Positions 40,566-49,916 of a stretch of DNA of 64,000 nt are shown here, in pieces. The stretch comes from Geothrix oryzisoli (lineage in GTDB: Bacteria > Acidobacteriota > Holophagae > Holophagales > Holophagaceae), in assembly GCF_022808865.1 (NCBI RefSeq), contig NZ_JAKZLB010000001.1, forward strand, positions 558,001-622,000, read 5' to 3'. Made by a program: the position numbers and the translations under genes. The notes under the pieces are model-generated. The model had not been told where the DNA came from, did no database searches, and saw only the letters and a program-made list of their open reading frames with translations. Positions within the stretch are counted from its first letter, which is position 1, and each line of letters starts with the position of its first letter.

Positions 40566-42014
40566 TCAGAAGGTCATCACCTTCATGGTGTTCGTGCTGC
40601 CGGTCTTCCACAAGGGCAGACCCATGGTCATGACGACCCGGTCGAGGCTCACCAGCTCGTGCTTGGCCGCCAGGAGTTCGCGGACCACGGCCACCATCTC
40701 GTCCGTGCTGCTGACCCGGGGGATCATCAGGGCGGTGACCCCCCGCAGCAGGCCCATGCGCCGGGCCGTGACCTCGTCCACCGTGGCGCCCAGCACCGGG
40801 GTGCGGCCCGCCAGCCGGCTCACCATGCGGGCCGTACCGCCGCCTTCGGTGAAGGCCACGATCCAGCGGGCGTTGATCTCGTCTGCCGTGCGGCAGGCGG
40901 CGAAAGCCACGGAGATGTCCGTGCGGGAGAGGACCTTCTCCGCCAGCTCGTCGGGCAGCGTGGGGGTGCGCTGCTTGACGTTGGCGTCGGCCTCCGCGGC
41001 GATGCGGGCGAGCCACTGGACGGCCTCCACGGGATGGGCGCCCGTGGCGCTCTCGGCGCTCAGCATCACGGCATCGGTCCCGTCCCAGATGGCGTTGGCC
41101 ACGTCGCTGGCCTCGGCGCGGGTGGGCTGGGCATGCTCGATCATGCTCTCGAGCATCTGCGTGGCCGTGATCACGGGCTTCAGGGCCTTGCGGGCCGCCG
41201 CGATGATCTGCTTCTGGAGGCCGGGAACCCGCTCCACGCCCAGTTCCACGCCCAGGTCGCCACGAGCCACCATCACGCCCCAGGACACATCCAGGATCTC
41301 ACCGAGGTGCGAGAGTGCTGTCGGGTGCTCGATCTTGGCGATGATGGGCTGGGTGCCGCCCAGGTGCTGGATGATGGCCTGGAGCTGCTGCACGTCGGAA
41401 GCCCGGCGGACGAAGCTCTGGGCGAAGAGGTCCACCTCGTGCTCCACGCCCCATCGGATGTCCGCGTGATCCTTCTCGGTCAGGGGATCCATGTTGATGT
41501 CCATGCCGATGGGATGGACGCCCTTCCTCGCCTTCAGGGGGCCGCCGATGACCACCTTGGCCTTCAGCAGCTCCGGGCCCTTCGCAAGGATCTTCACGGT
41601 GATGGCACCGTCATCCAGGAGCCAGAGCTGGCCCGGCTCCGCTCCCTCGAAGAGTTCCGGATGAGGCAGGGGCACGGCCCAGGCCACACCCGCAGGGGCG
41701 GCCGCCCCGGGTACACAGAAGACGCCTTCGCTGCCGTCCACCAGGTCGATGGGGGCTTCCAGCAGGCCCACCCGCCACTTCGGGCCCTGGAGGTCCAGGA
41801 ACACGGGGATGGAACGGCCCAGCTCGACCGCCAGCGCCCGGACCCTCTGGAGGGCCTCCAGCCGAGTCGCGAGGTCCCCGTGGCTGGCGTTCAGACGAAC
41901 GGCATCGGCTTCCCGGAGGGATTCCCGCAGACGGTCACCCTGCATCAAGGCGGGTCCCAAGGTCATCACGAGTTTGGTCTTGCGCACGTCAACTCCCATC
42001 GCCCGCACAGGCAT
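40566..42014 (-). CDS. pyk: Pyruvate kinase
   Basis: The 482-residue enzyme converts phosphoenolpyruvate and ADP to pyruvate and ATP. KTKLVMTLGPAL starts the barrel. The catalytic lysine is in IIAKIEHPTAL, and the Mg-binding PK signature is GVMVARGDLGVELG followed by ITATQMLESMIEHAQPTRAEASDVANAIWDGTDAVMLSAESA. The N-terminal motif reads RLNASHGD where most enzymes have RxNFSHG. The C-domain (about 350-482) is complete. Start is ATG 42014, or ATG 41999, five codons later; neither has a clean Shine-Dalgarno. The divergent neighbour is a small HTH gene 113 bases away. Confidence 0.93.
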   Translation of the reverse strand: MPVRAMGVDVRKTKLVMTLGPALMQGDRLRESLREADAVRLNASHGDLATRLEALQRVRALAVELGRSIPVFLDLQGPKWRVGLLEAPIDLVDGSEGVFCVPGAAAPAGVAWAVPLPHPELFEGAEPGQLWLLDDGAITVKILAKGPELLKAKVVIGGPLKARKGVHPIGMDINMDPLTEKDHADIRWGVEHEVDLFAQSFVRRASDVQQLQAIIQHLGGTQPIIAKIEHPTALSHLGEILDVSWGVMVARGDLGVELGVERVPGLQKQIIAAARKALKPVITATQMLESMIEHAQPTRAEASDVANAIWDGTDAVMLSAESATGAHPVEAVQWLARIAAEADANVKQRTPTLPDELAEKVLSRTDISVAFAACRTADEINARWIVAFTEGGGTARMVSRLAGRTPVLGATVDEVTARRMGLLRGVTALMIPRVSSTDEMVAVVRELLAAKHELVSLDRVVMTMGLPLWKTGSTNTMKVMTF

Positions 42015-42127
42015 TCCACATACTTTTCCACAGTCTGAGCCTGCGTTTGGAAGTTGTCACGGGGCTTTCACTCTTGTCATCGCGGTGCTACCTTCGTTGT
42101 CCCGATACGGTTGATGGAGAAGATGGA

Positions 42128-42352
42128 ATGCGCGAAAAGCTGCGTATCCTCGTGGCCGAAATGGTGCGTGGTGGCGTGCCCCTGGACTTGGCCAGACGCG
42201 AGTTTGAACGGGTGTACCTGGAGGAAGTGCTGGCGACCCACGAGGGGAACCACAGCGCCGCGGCCCGCGAGCTGGGCATCCACCGGAACACCCTCGCCAA
42301 GAAGCTGGAGGCGCCACCCAGCCGGCTCAGACGAGTGAGCCTGGCGAGCTGA
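42128..42352 (+). CDS. Minimal Fis-type helix-turn-helix protein
   Basis: The 74-residue protein ends in an HTH_8/Fis-type DNA-binding helix pair: YLEEVLATHEGNHSAAARELGIHRNTLAKKL. The preceding 35 residues (MREKLRILVAEMVRGGVPLDLARREFERV) could provide a dimerisation helix as in Fis. No AAA+ or receiver domain is attached. GGAG lies about 9 bases before ATG 42128. It sits between divergent pyk and downstream gap, followed by a strong terminator, so it is a separate transcript and a candidate regulator of the neighbouring glycolytic genes or a nucleoid protein. Confidence 0.8.
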   Translation: MREKLRILVAEMVRGGVPLDLARREFERVYLEEVLATHEGNHSAAARELGIHRNTLAKKLEAPPSRLRRVSLAS

Positions 42353-42375
42353 CCCCAGCGCCCTCCCCGAGGATG

Positions 42376-42400
42376 AAAACCCGGCCTGGCCGGGTTTTTC
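42376..42400 (+). terminator. Intrinsic terminator after the Fis-like gene
   Basis: AAAACCCGG (42376-42384) pairs with CCGGGTTTT (42390-42398) around a CCTGG loop, and the T run continues to 42399. This is a classic Rho-independent terminator, 23 bases after the stop of the Fis-like gene. Because of the A run on the other side it could also act on the minus strand. Confidence 0.85.
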
Positions 42401-42474
42401 ATTTCGCATACCGCGCCGCCTTTTCTTTCGACAGAGCCCGCCTGGGCCGGTACAACAAGGATTCGGAGGGCGCC

Positions 42475-43479
42475 ATGAAGAAGGTGGCCATCAATGGGCT
42501 GGGGCGGATCGGACGGCTGGTGCTGAGGCACTTGATGAAAGTGCCCCATGTCCGCGTGGTGGCGGTGAACGACCTCACCGATGCGGCCACGCTCGCCCAC
42601 CTCATGAAGTACGACTCCGTCCACGGATCGGCGGATTTCCCCGTGGCCTCCGACGGGAACTACCTGGTGCTGGACGGCCGCCGGATCCGGGTCTATGCAG
42701 AGAAGGACCCCCAGCTCATCCCCTTCGGCGCCCAGGGAGCCCAGGTGGTGCTGGAGTGCACGGGAAGATTCACCAAGCGCGCCCAGGCCGCCGCCCACCT
42801 CCAGGGCAGCGTCAGCCACGTGCTGATCAGCGCCCCCTCCGGTGACGCCGACCGCACCGTGGTCATGGGCGTGAACGAGACGACGCTCGATCTCGTCAAC
42901 GAGCACGTGATCTCCAATGCCAGCTGCACGACCAACTGCCTGGGCCCGGTCGTGAAGGTGATGGATGAAGCCTTCGGCATCGAATACGGCTTCATGACCA
43001 CCGTGCACAGCTACACCAACGACCAGCGCCTGCTGGACCTGCCCCACAAGGACCTGCGCCGGGCCCGGGCCGCGGCCCTCAGCATGATCCCCACCAGCAC
43101 GGGCGCCGCCAAGGCCATCGGCCTGGTCCTGCCCCACCTCAAGGGCCGCATGGACGGCCTGGCGGTGCGGGTCCCCACCCCGGATGTGAGCATCGTCGAC
43201 CTCACGGCGACCCTCAAGTCCGACGCCACCCTGGAGGCCGTGCAGGAGGCCTTCCGGCAGGCCGCCGAGACCGGCCCCCTGGCGCCCTACCTGGAGGTCC
43301 TCGATGCGGAGCTGGTGAGCGCGGATCTGCGGGGGCGCACCGCCAGCAGCCTGTACGACCCCTACCTCACGAAGCTGCTGGGCCCCCGGCTCGTCAAGGT
43401 CTTCGCCTGGTACGACAACGAGTTCGGCTATGCCGCCCGCCTCAAGGACCTCTGCGTGCACGTGCTGGAGCGCATCTAG
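42475..43479 (+). CDS. gap: Glyceraldehyde-3-phosphate dehydrogenase, type I
   Basis: The 334-residue enzyme oxidises and phosphorylates glyceraldehyde 3-phosphate with NAD(P). The Rossmann loop is INGLGRIGRLVLR. The catalytic Cys151 is in SNASCTTNCLGPVVKV and the catalytic His in TTVHSYTNDQR. The phosphate site is MIPTSTGAAKAIG, and WYDNEFGYAARL closes the fold. ATG 42475 has GGAGG 6 bases upstream; an upstream open frame is not conserved. A second, diverged copy begins 3 bases after the stop. Confidence 0.95.
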   Translation: MKKVAINGLGRIGRLVLRHLMKVPHVRVVAVNDLTDAATLAHLMKYDSVHGSADFPVASDGNYLVLDGRRIRVYAEKDPQLIPFGAQGAQVVLECTGRFTKRAQAAAHLQGSVSHVLISAPSGDADRTVVMGVNETTLDLVNEHVISNASCTTNCLGPVVKVMDEAFGIEYGFMTTVHSYTNDQRLLDLPHKDLRRARAAALSMIPTSTGAAKAIGLVLPHLKGRMDGLAVRVPTPDVSIVDLTATLKSDATLEAVQEAFRQAAETGPLAPYLEVLDAELVSADLRGRTASSLYDPYLTKLLGPRLVKVFAWYDNEFGYAARLKDLCVHVLERI

Positions 43480-43482
43480 TCG

Positions 43483-44493
43483 ATGACCACCCTAGCCCTG
43501 AACGGCCTCGGCCGCATCGGCCGCTTGCTGGTGCGTCGGCTCGGCGCTTCCAGGCCCGGGCTCCTGGGCGCCGTGAACGACCCTGCACCCCTGGAACAGC
43601 TGGTCCATCTGCTGAGGTACGACTCGGTCCACGGCCCCTCGGAGCGGCCCATCGAGGGCTTCGCCGAGGGAGGGCAGGACTTCCTCCTCCTGGGCGATCA
43701 TCGCGTCCCCCTCTTCCATGCCAGCGATCCGGCGGAGATCCCCTTCCCCTCGCCCACCCGGCTGGTCGTGGAGGCCAGCGGGCGCTTCACCCGGCGGGCG
43801 GATGCAGCCCGGCACCTCAAGGGCGGCGTCACCCACGTGCTGATCAGCGCTCCGAGCCCCGATGCGGACTACACCGTCATCGCCCCGGTGAACCGCGCCG
43901 GGCTCGATCCCGGCCGGCACCGCGTGATCTCCAACGCCAGCTGCACCGCCCATGCGACGGCGCCCATGCTCAAGATCCTGGACGATGCCTTCGGCCTCGA
44001 GCACGCGGGCATGAGCACCGTGCACGTGGTCACCAACGACCAGCGCCTGCTGGACCTTCCCCACAAGGACCTCCGCCGGGCCCGCGCCGCCTTCCAGAGC
44101 ATCATCCCGACGACCTCGAGCGCCTTCGGAGCCCTGCACCGCGCCCTGCCGGACCTGCCCCCGGGCTTTGACGGCGTGGCCCTCCGGGTGCCCACGCTCA
44201 ACGTCAACCTGGTGGACGTGGTGGCCACCCTCCGGCGGGACGCGGACCCTGCCTCCATCAAGGCCGCCTACGCCTCCGCCCTGGCCGGCCCGTGGAAGGG
44301 TCTCGTCGGCTTGGCGCCGCCCCACGCCGTGAGCTGCGACATCACCGGGCGGGCCGAAAGCGTGCTGATGGACCTGGACCTGACGCTGATGCTCGGGCCG
44401 CGGTTCGTGAAGGTCTTCGGCTGGCACGACAACGAGACCGGCTATGCGGCCCGACTCGGTGAACTGGTCCTGGACCTGACGGAACGGCTCTAG
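43483..44493 (+). CDS. Diverged GAPDH paralogue (tandem copy)
   Basis: The 336-residue protein is clearly homologous to the gap product just upstream; a 60-base stretch around the NDQRLLDLPHKDLRRARA motif is nearly identical. Cys154 and the histidine in STVHVVTNDQR are kept, but the active-site motif reads SNASCTAHATAPM instead of SCTTN. The phosphate-binding segment reads IIPTTSSAFGALHRAL instead of IPTSTGAAKA, and the end motif is GWHDNETGYAARL. It may have a different substrate or be non-phosphorylating; erythrose-4-phosphate dehydrogenase is possible but unproven. Its TAG shares CTAG with the next gene's stop. Confidence 0.85.
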   Translation: MTTLALNGLGRIGRLLVRRLGASRPGLLGAVNDPAPLEQLVHLLRYDSVHGPSERPIEGFAEGGQDFLLLGDHRVPLFHASDPAEIPFPSPTRLVVEASGRFTRRADAARHLKGGVTHVLISAPSPDADYTVIAPVNRAGLDPGRHRVISNASCTAHATAPMLKILDDAFGLEHAGMSTVHVVTNDQRLLDLPHKDLRRARAAFQSIIPTTSSAFGALHRALPDLPPGFDGVALRVPTLNVNLVDVVATLRRDADPASIKAAYASALAGPWKGLVGLAPPHAVSCDITGRAESVLMDLDLTLMLGPRFVKVFGWHDNETGYAARLGELVLDLTERL

Positions 44494-45719
44494 ATCGTCC
44501 CCGCCGCGTAGCCGGTGCTGAAGGCGGCCTGGAGGTTGTAGCCCCCCACGGGGCCGTCGACGTCCAGCAGTTCCCCGCAGACCCGCAGGTTCTCCCAGCC
44601 CCGGAGGGCCATGGTGCGGGCGTCCACCGCCGCCAGATCCACGCCGCCCGCGGCCACTTCGCCCCGGGCCAGCGGCACGGGCTGAGGCTCGCCGAGCGGC
44701 AGGGCCGTGATCAGACCCACCAGGGCCTTTCGCGCGGCCTTCGACAGGTCCTTCAGCATGAGGGCCCGATCCACCCCAGCCTCGTCCAGAAGAGGGCCCA
44801 CCAGCCGCTCCGGCAAGTGCCGCTGCAGCCAGGTGGCCGCCAGCAGCCGGGGGTGGGCGCGGGCTTCGGCCTGGAGGGAGGCATCCACGGCTTCCGGAGT
44901 GTCGAGGCGCGAGGCGTAGGCGAGCCAGGCGGCCCCGCCGCGGCGCGCACCCTCCACGGCCTGGCTCAATTCCAGCGCGGCGGGGCCACTGATACCGACC
45001 TTCGTGAAGACGACATCTCCGGCGAAGGCGCCCAGGCGGCGACCCTGCGGGCCGGCACTCAGGCGCAACTCCCCGTCCCGCAGAGCCACACCCTCCCAGC
45101 CGGGCCGGGACCGGAGCAAGGGGATGGGCGCCAGGGCCGGGAACCAGGGCTTCACCGGGACGCCCAGCTGCTTCAGCCAGCCGAGCACCTCACCCCGGGT
45201 TCCGGTTTCCGGGTAGCTGGCGCCTCCGGTGGCGAGAATGAAAGCATCGGCGGCGAGCCGCTCGTCTCCCACGCGCAGGGCGATCATCCGGGGCTCCCTG
45301 CCCTCCAGTGCCGTCACCCGGTCGCCCGTGCGCACCGCCACGCCCGCCCGGCGCACCAGGGCCTCGAAGGCGGCCACCACCGCCGCCGCACTGCCGGGGC
45401 GATCCTGGGGGAACACCCGGCCGTTGTCGCGGGCGTAGGTGTCCACGCCCTCCCGCCGCAGCAGCTCCAGCACGGCCCGGTTGTCGAAGGCGTGCAGGGC
45501 CGGCCGCAGGAAGCGCGCCTGCTCGACCGGAAAGGCCGCCATCAGGGCCTTCGGCGGGCCGTCGTGCGTGATGTTGCACTTGCCGCCTCCGCTGATGCGG
45601 AGTTTCACGCCCAGCCGGCCATTGGCCTCCAGCAGCGTGACGGCGTGTCCCAGGGAAGCCGCCCGCCAGGCCGCCACCAGCCCCGCCGCACCTCCGCCCA
45701 CCACGATCACCTTGGCCAT
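44490..45719 (-). CDS. HI0933/YhiN-family FAD-dependent protein
   Basis: The 409-residue flavoprotein has an N-terminal FAD-binding Rossmann motif, VIVVGGGAAGLVAAWRAASLGH, followed by LLEANGRLGVKLRISGGGKCNITH, the hallmark of the HI0933/BaiN-like family. FILATGGASYPETGTRGEVLGWL and the C-terminal LRVCGELLDVDGPVGGYNLQAAFSTG motif complete the pattern. Family activity is uncertain. ATG 45719 has no strong Shine-Dalgarno. A 93-base palindromic element lies just upstream, between this gene and the kinase. Confidence 0.9.
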   Translation of the reverse strand: MAKVIVVGGGAAGLVAAWRAASLGHAVTLLEANGRLGVKLRISGGGKCNITHDGPPKALMAAFPVEQARFLRPALHAFDNRAVLELLRREGVDTYARDNGRVFPQDRPGSAAAVVAAFEALVRRAGVAVRTGDRVTALEGREPRMIALRVGDERLAADAFILATGGASYPETGTRGEVLGWLKQLGVPVKPWFPALAPIPLLRSRPGWEGVALRDGELRLSAGPQGRRLGAFAGDVVFTKVGISGPAALELSQAVEGARRGGAAWLAYASRLDTPEAVDASLQAEARAHPRLLAATWLQRHLPERLVGPLLDEAGVDRALMLKDLSKAARKALVGLITALPLGEPQPVPLARGEVAAGGVDLAAVDARTMALRGWENLRVCGELLDVDGPVGGYNLQAAFSTGYAAGTI

Positions 45720-45741
45720 GGATCCATCATGGCGGAAATGG

Positions 45742-45834
45742 CTGTCGGCTCTCAGCTATCGGCTTTCAGTCACGGCACGGCGGCCCTTGGGCCGCCGTTT
45801 CTTTTGCGGAGAGCTGACAGCTGAGAACGGACAG
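45742..45834. repeat. Nested palindromic element, 93 bases
   Basis: Outer arms 45742-45767 and 45809-45834 (26 bases each, about six mismatches, CTGTC..TCTCAGCT core) flank an inner perfect hairpin, ACGGCGGCCC/GGGCCGCCGT with a TT loop (45777-45798). TTCTTTT follows it. The inner part looks like an intrinsic terminator for plus-strand transcription, but no plus-strand gene precedes it. It may act on antisense transcripts, or the whole element may be an interspersed palindromic repeat. Confidence 0.5.
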
Positions 45835-45838
45835 CCCC

Positions 45839-47290
45839 CTACTGGAAGATCCCCTTGAAGAACTTCCTGATCTTGCCGTCGCCGGGGCCCTTCTTCCCGC
45901 GGTGCTTCTGGAGATGGATGGGGTCCGGCAGGGGTTTGTGGCGCTCCGGCACGGCAAGCCAGGACTGGTAGCCCTCCAGGTCGAGGCGCAGCTGATGGCT
46001 GCCCTCCCCCGGGATCTCGACGGCCGCGGGCGTCTTGCCCTTGGCTTCACCGTCCAGGAAGATCTCGGCGCCCGGGGGGTCGCTGGCCACCTGGACCTGG
46101 AAGGGCGCGGGCTGAAGCCGCAGGGCCAGGTCCTTGTCCTCGGCCTTCAGATGGTAGGCCAGCGGCAGGAAGTCGGGCTTCTCCAGACGCAGCAGATCGG
46201 CTTTACCCTTCACCACCACCTGGCGGAGCGGGGTCCGCCCCAGCGAGGTCCCATCCAGAAACACCTCGGCGCCGGCGGGCCTCGATTCGATGGAGAGCAC
46301 CCGGCTGGGTTCGGGTCGCAGGAAGAAGAAGCCGAGCCCCAGGACCGCGAGGAGCGCACCCCCACGCCAGAACCAGCGGTGCCGTAATGAGGTGGCCGGG
46401 GCCAGGCGCTCGATCCTCAGGGTGCCTGTGGCCTTCACCGGTGCCGTGGAGGCCAGCTGGGCCAGATGCGCAGACTGGCGCTCCGGCGCCAGGGGAAGCG
46501 CCTCGATCAGGGCCCGGAGGAACGAGGTGAGATCCGGGAACCGCTGCTCCGGATCCTTCTCCAGGGCCTTCCCGAAGACGGCCGCCAGGGCCGGCGGGAA
46601 GTCCTGCGGCCATTGGGGGGCCTCGTGGACGATGCGATAGAGGGTCGCGCCCACACTGTCGGCGGCGAAGGGCAGCGTTCCCGTCAACATCTCGAAGGCC
46701 GTGAGCACCAGGGCCCACTGGTCGGAGGCGGGCCTGGCCTTGGCGCCGTTCAGAACCTCCGGCGCCGCATAGGCCGGAGTGCCCAGGAACGAGGAGGTGG
46801 TGGTCAGGCGTCCCTGGTCCCCCCGGGCGATGCCGAAATCCATGAGCTTCAGGCGACCGTCCTTGGCCACCATGAAGTTGTCGGGCTTGATGTCCCGGTG
46901 GAGGATGCCCAGGCCATGGACGGCTTCCAGCGCATCCGCCGCCTGGATCAGCAGGCCCACCGCCTCGTCGGGGTCCAGGGGTCCCCGCCGGATCCGGTCC
47001 GACAGGGACTCCCCTTCCACATATTCCATGACCAGATACGGCCCCAGATCCCGCTCTTCGCCCACGTCGAAGACGGTGACGGCATTGGGATGGTTCAGCC
47101 GGGCCGAGATTTCGGCCTCGCGCTTGAAGCGGAGCAGCACCTCGGCATCACCGGTGCCCTCGCGGACCACCTTGATGGCCAGAGCTCGCTTGAGCAGGGG
47201 ATCTTCCGCCAGGTACACCGTGCCCATCGCGCCGGAGCCGAGGGTACCCAGGACCTTGAAGCGGCCGATGATGGAAGGATCCAGACTCAT
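45839..47290 (-). CDS. Serine/threonine protein kinase with PEGA domains
   Basis: The 483-residue Hanks-type kinase has the kinase domain at residues 10-270: GSGAMGTVYLAEDPLLKRALAIKVV (P-loop and lysine), ILHRDIKPDNFMVAKDG (catalytic loop), LMDFGIARGDQGRL (DFG) and GTPAYAAPEVL (activation segment end). A linker and one transmembrane helix follow (about 307-325). Outside are two PEGA-like repeats, SRPAGAEVFLDGTSLGRTPL and SDPPGAEIFLDGEAKGKTPA, which probably bind wall or surface ligands. ATG 47290 with GGTGG 4 bases upstream. The minus frame stays open for another 2.3 kb across two other genes, but that is antisense. Starts 57 bases from the divergent lipB fusion. Confidence 0.92.
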   Translation of the reverse strand: MSLDPSIIGRFKVLGTLGSGAMGTVYLAEDPLLKRALAIKVVREGTGDAEVLLRFKREAEISARLNHPNAVTVFDVGEERDLGPYLVMEYVEGESLSDRIRRGPLDPDEAVGLLIQAADALEAVHGLGILHRDIKPDNFMVAKDGRLKLMDFGIARGDQGRLTTTSSFLGTPAYAAPEVLNGAKARPASDQWALVLTAFEMLTGTLPFAADSVGATLYRIVHEAPQWPQDFPPALAAVFGKALEKDPEQRFPDLTSFLRALIEALPLAPERQSAHLAQLASTAPVKATGTLRIERLAPATSLRHRWFWRGGALLAVLGLGFFFLRPEPSRVLSIESRPAGAEVFLDGTSLGRTPLRQVVVKGKADLLRLEKPDFLPLAYHLKAEDKDLALRLQPAPFQVQVASDPPGAEIFLDGEAKGKTPAAVEIPGEGSHQLRLDLEGYQSWLAVPERHKPLPDPIHLQKHRGKKGPGDGKIRKFFKGIFQ

Positions 47291-47347
47291 CCTTCCACCG
47301 ATCATGCCAGAGCCGGACCGGACCGTCGCCCCGGCTACACTCGAAGC

Positions 47348-48472
47348 ATGTCCGAAGCCGGCTTCTCCGTCTCCCGTCCCGCCCAGCTCCGCCGCTTCGG
47401 GCGGGTGTTCTACCCGGCCGGACTCCGCCTGCAGAAGGCCCTGGCGGCCCATGTCAGCCTTGAGGGAAATCCCGATCAGCTCGTGATCCTCGAGCACGAT
47501 CCGGTCTTCACACTGGGCAGAAACGCCACGCCGGCGGACATCCACATGAGCGACGACTTCCTCGCCGCCCAGGGCGTGAGTGTCCATCGCACGGACCGCG
47601 GCGGCGAGGTCACCTACCACGGCCCCGGCCAGATCGTGGCCTATCCCATCTGCAACCTGCGGGGCGGCCGGGAGGATGTCGGCCGCCTGGTGCGGGGCCT
47701 GGAAGAGGCCATGATCCGCACCGCCGCGGAGTTCGGGGTGACCGCCGACCGCCTCAAGGGCGCGCCGGGCATCTGGGTCGAGACCCCGCGGGGCCTGGAG
47801 AAGCTCGGAGCCGTCGGTCTCCACCTCAGCCGCTGGATCACCACCCACGGCATCGCGTTCAACGTGCACCCCAACCTCGACCACTTCCGCTGGATCACCC
47901 CCTGCGGCTTCACGGACAAGGGTGTGTGCAGCCTCCAGTCGCTGCTGGGCGAAGACGCGCCTTCCTGGGAGACCGCCGCGGATCGCCTCCAGGCCCACCT
48001 GGTCCGCTGCCTGGCGCTGGACCTCCAGCCGGTGCGCGAACCCAGCCGCAGCGTCTCGGCCATGACCTGGCGCCGCGGCGCCGCAGGCCCGGAAATCCTC
48101 ATGATGCTGCGTGTTCCCGAGCACGGGCTCTGGTGGCAGAGCGTCACCGGCATGATGGAGCCCGGCGAGACCCCCGAGCAGACCGCCCACCGCGAGCTCA
48201 TGGAGGAGACCGGCCTCACCGGCACGCTGCGGCCCCTCGGGCTGTCCCACAGCTTCTGGGTGGACCCGGCCATCGTACGCTTCCCCGACGCCGAACCCCG
48301 CTTCAACACCGAGACCTGCTTCTCCATGGAAGTCCCTCCCGAGGCCCCGGTCCGCCTGGAACCCATGGAGCACAGCGAGTTCAAGTGGTGCGGGCTCGAC
48401 GAGGCCCACGCCCTGATGAAGTGGGAGGGGTCCAAGGCGGCCCTGAGGCTTCTCGAGGCTTGGCTGGCCTGA
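47348..48472 (+). CDS. lipB: Lipoyl(octanoyl)transferase fused to a Nudix (NudB-like) hydrolase
   Basis: The 374-residue protein contains two domains. LipB (about 1-235) moves octanoyl groups from ACP to lipoyl domains; its motifs are RGGEVTYHGPGQIVAYPICNL, KLGAVGLHLSRWITTHGIAFNV and the catalytic cysteine in TPCGFTDKGVCSLQS. From about residue 240 a complete Nudix domain follows, with the Nudix box GMMEPGETPEQTAHRELMEETGL. NTETCFSMEVP and EHSEFKWCGLDEA resemble dihydroneopterin triphosphate diphosphatase (NudB). The frame is continuous and the coding pattern uniform. ATG 47348 has no visible Shine-Dalgarno. The pairing suggests linked lipoate and folate synthesis, but the link is not established. 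Confidence 0.88.
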   Translation: MSEAGFSVSRPAQLRRFGRVFYPAGLRLQKALAAHVSLEGNPDQLVILEHDPVFTLGRNATPADIHMSDDFLAAQGVSVHRTDRGGEVTYHGPGQIVAYPICNLRGGREDVGRLVRGLEEAMIRTAAEFGVTADRLKGAPGIWVETPRGLEKLGAVGLHLSRWITTHGIAFNVHPNLDHFRWITPCGFTDKGVCSLQSLLGEDAPSWETAADRLQAHLVRCLALDLQPVREPSRSVSAMTWRRGAAGPEILMMLRVPEHGLWWQSVTGMMEPGETPEQTAHRELMEETGLTGTLRPLGLSHSFWVDPAIVRFPDAEPRFNTETCFSMEVPPEAPVRLEPMEHSEFKWCGLDEAHALMKWEGSKAALRLLEAWLA

Positions 48473-48625
48473 ACCTCGGGCCCCGGGGGCCCGCAGACCT
48501 GGCTCCCCGGGTCCGCCGGCGGAGCCTGTGCCGGCGCGTGGTCTGTGATCCGCGGCACGCCCTGATCGACGGTCCGGAAGGCCTCGGGTGGGGTTGCTAA
48601 CCTGGAGCCGTTGCCTGGAGTGCCC

Positions 48626-49765
<1,140 letters not shown>

Positions 49766-49916
49766 GTTCTTTTCAACGGCCGATGAAATACCCTCTTGCC
49801 CTCATCTTGCGAGGGAGGCATGCTGCTTCAGGTGGGGCCCTCTAAACCGGCCCCCGGAACTGTCCGTAGGCACCTTGTCCCCGTGGCGGTTCTTTCCGGT
49901 CTTCTAAGGAGTGGTG

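Noticed and set aside
43014-44092. Two nearly identical 60-base stretches, considered as a repeat element
   Set aside because: They code for the same conserved segment in the tandem GAPDH paralogues, so gene duplication explains them.
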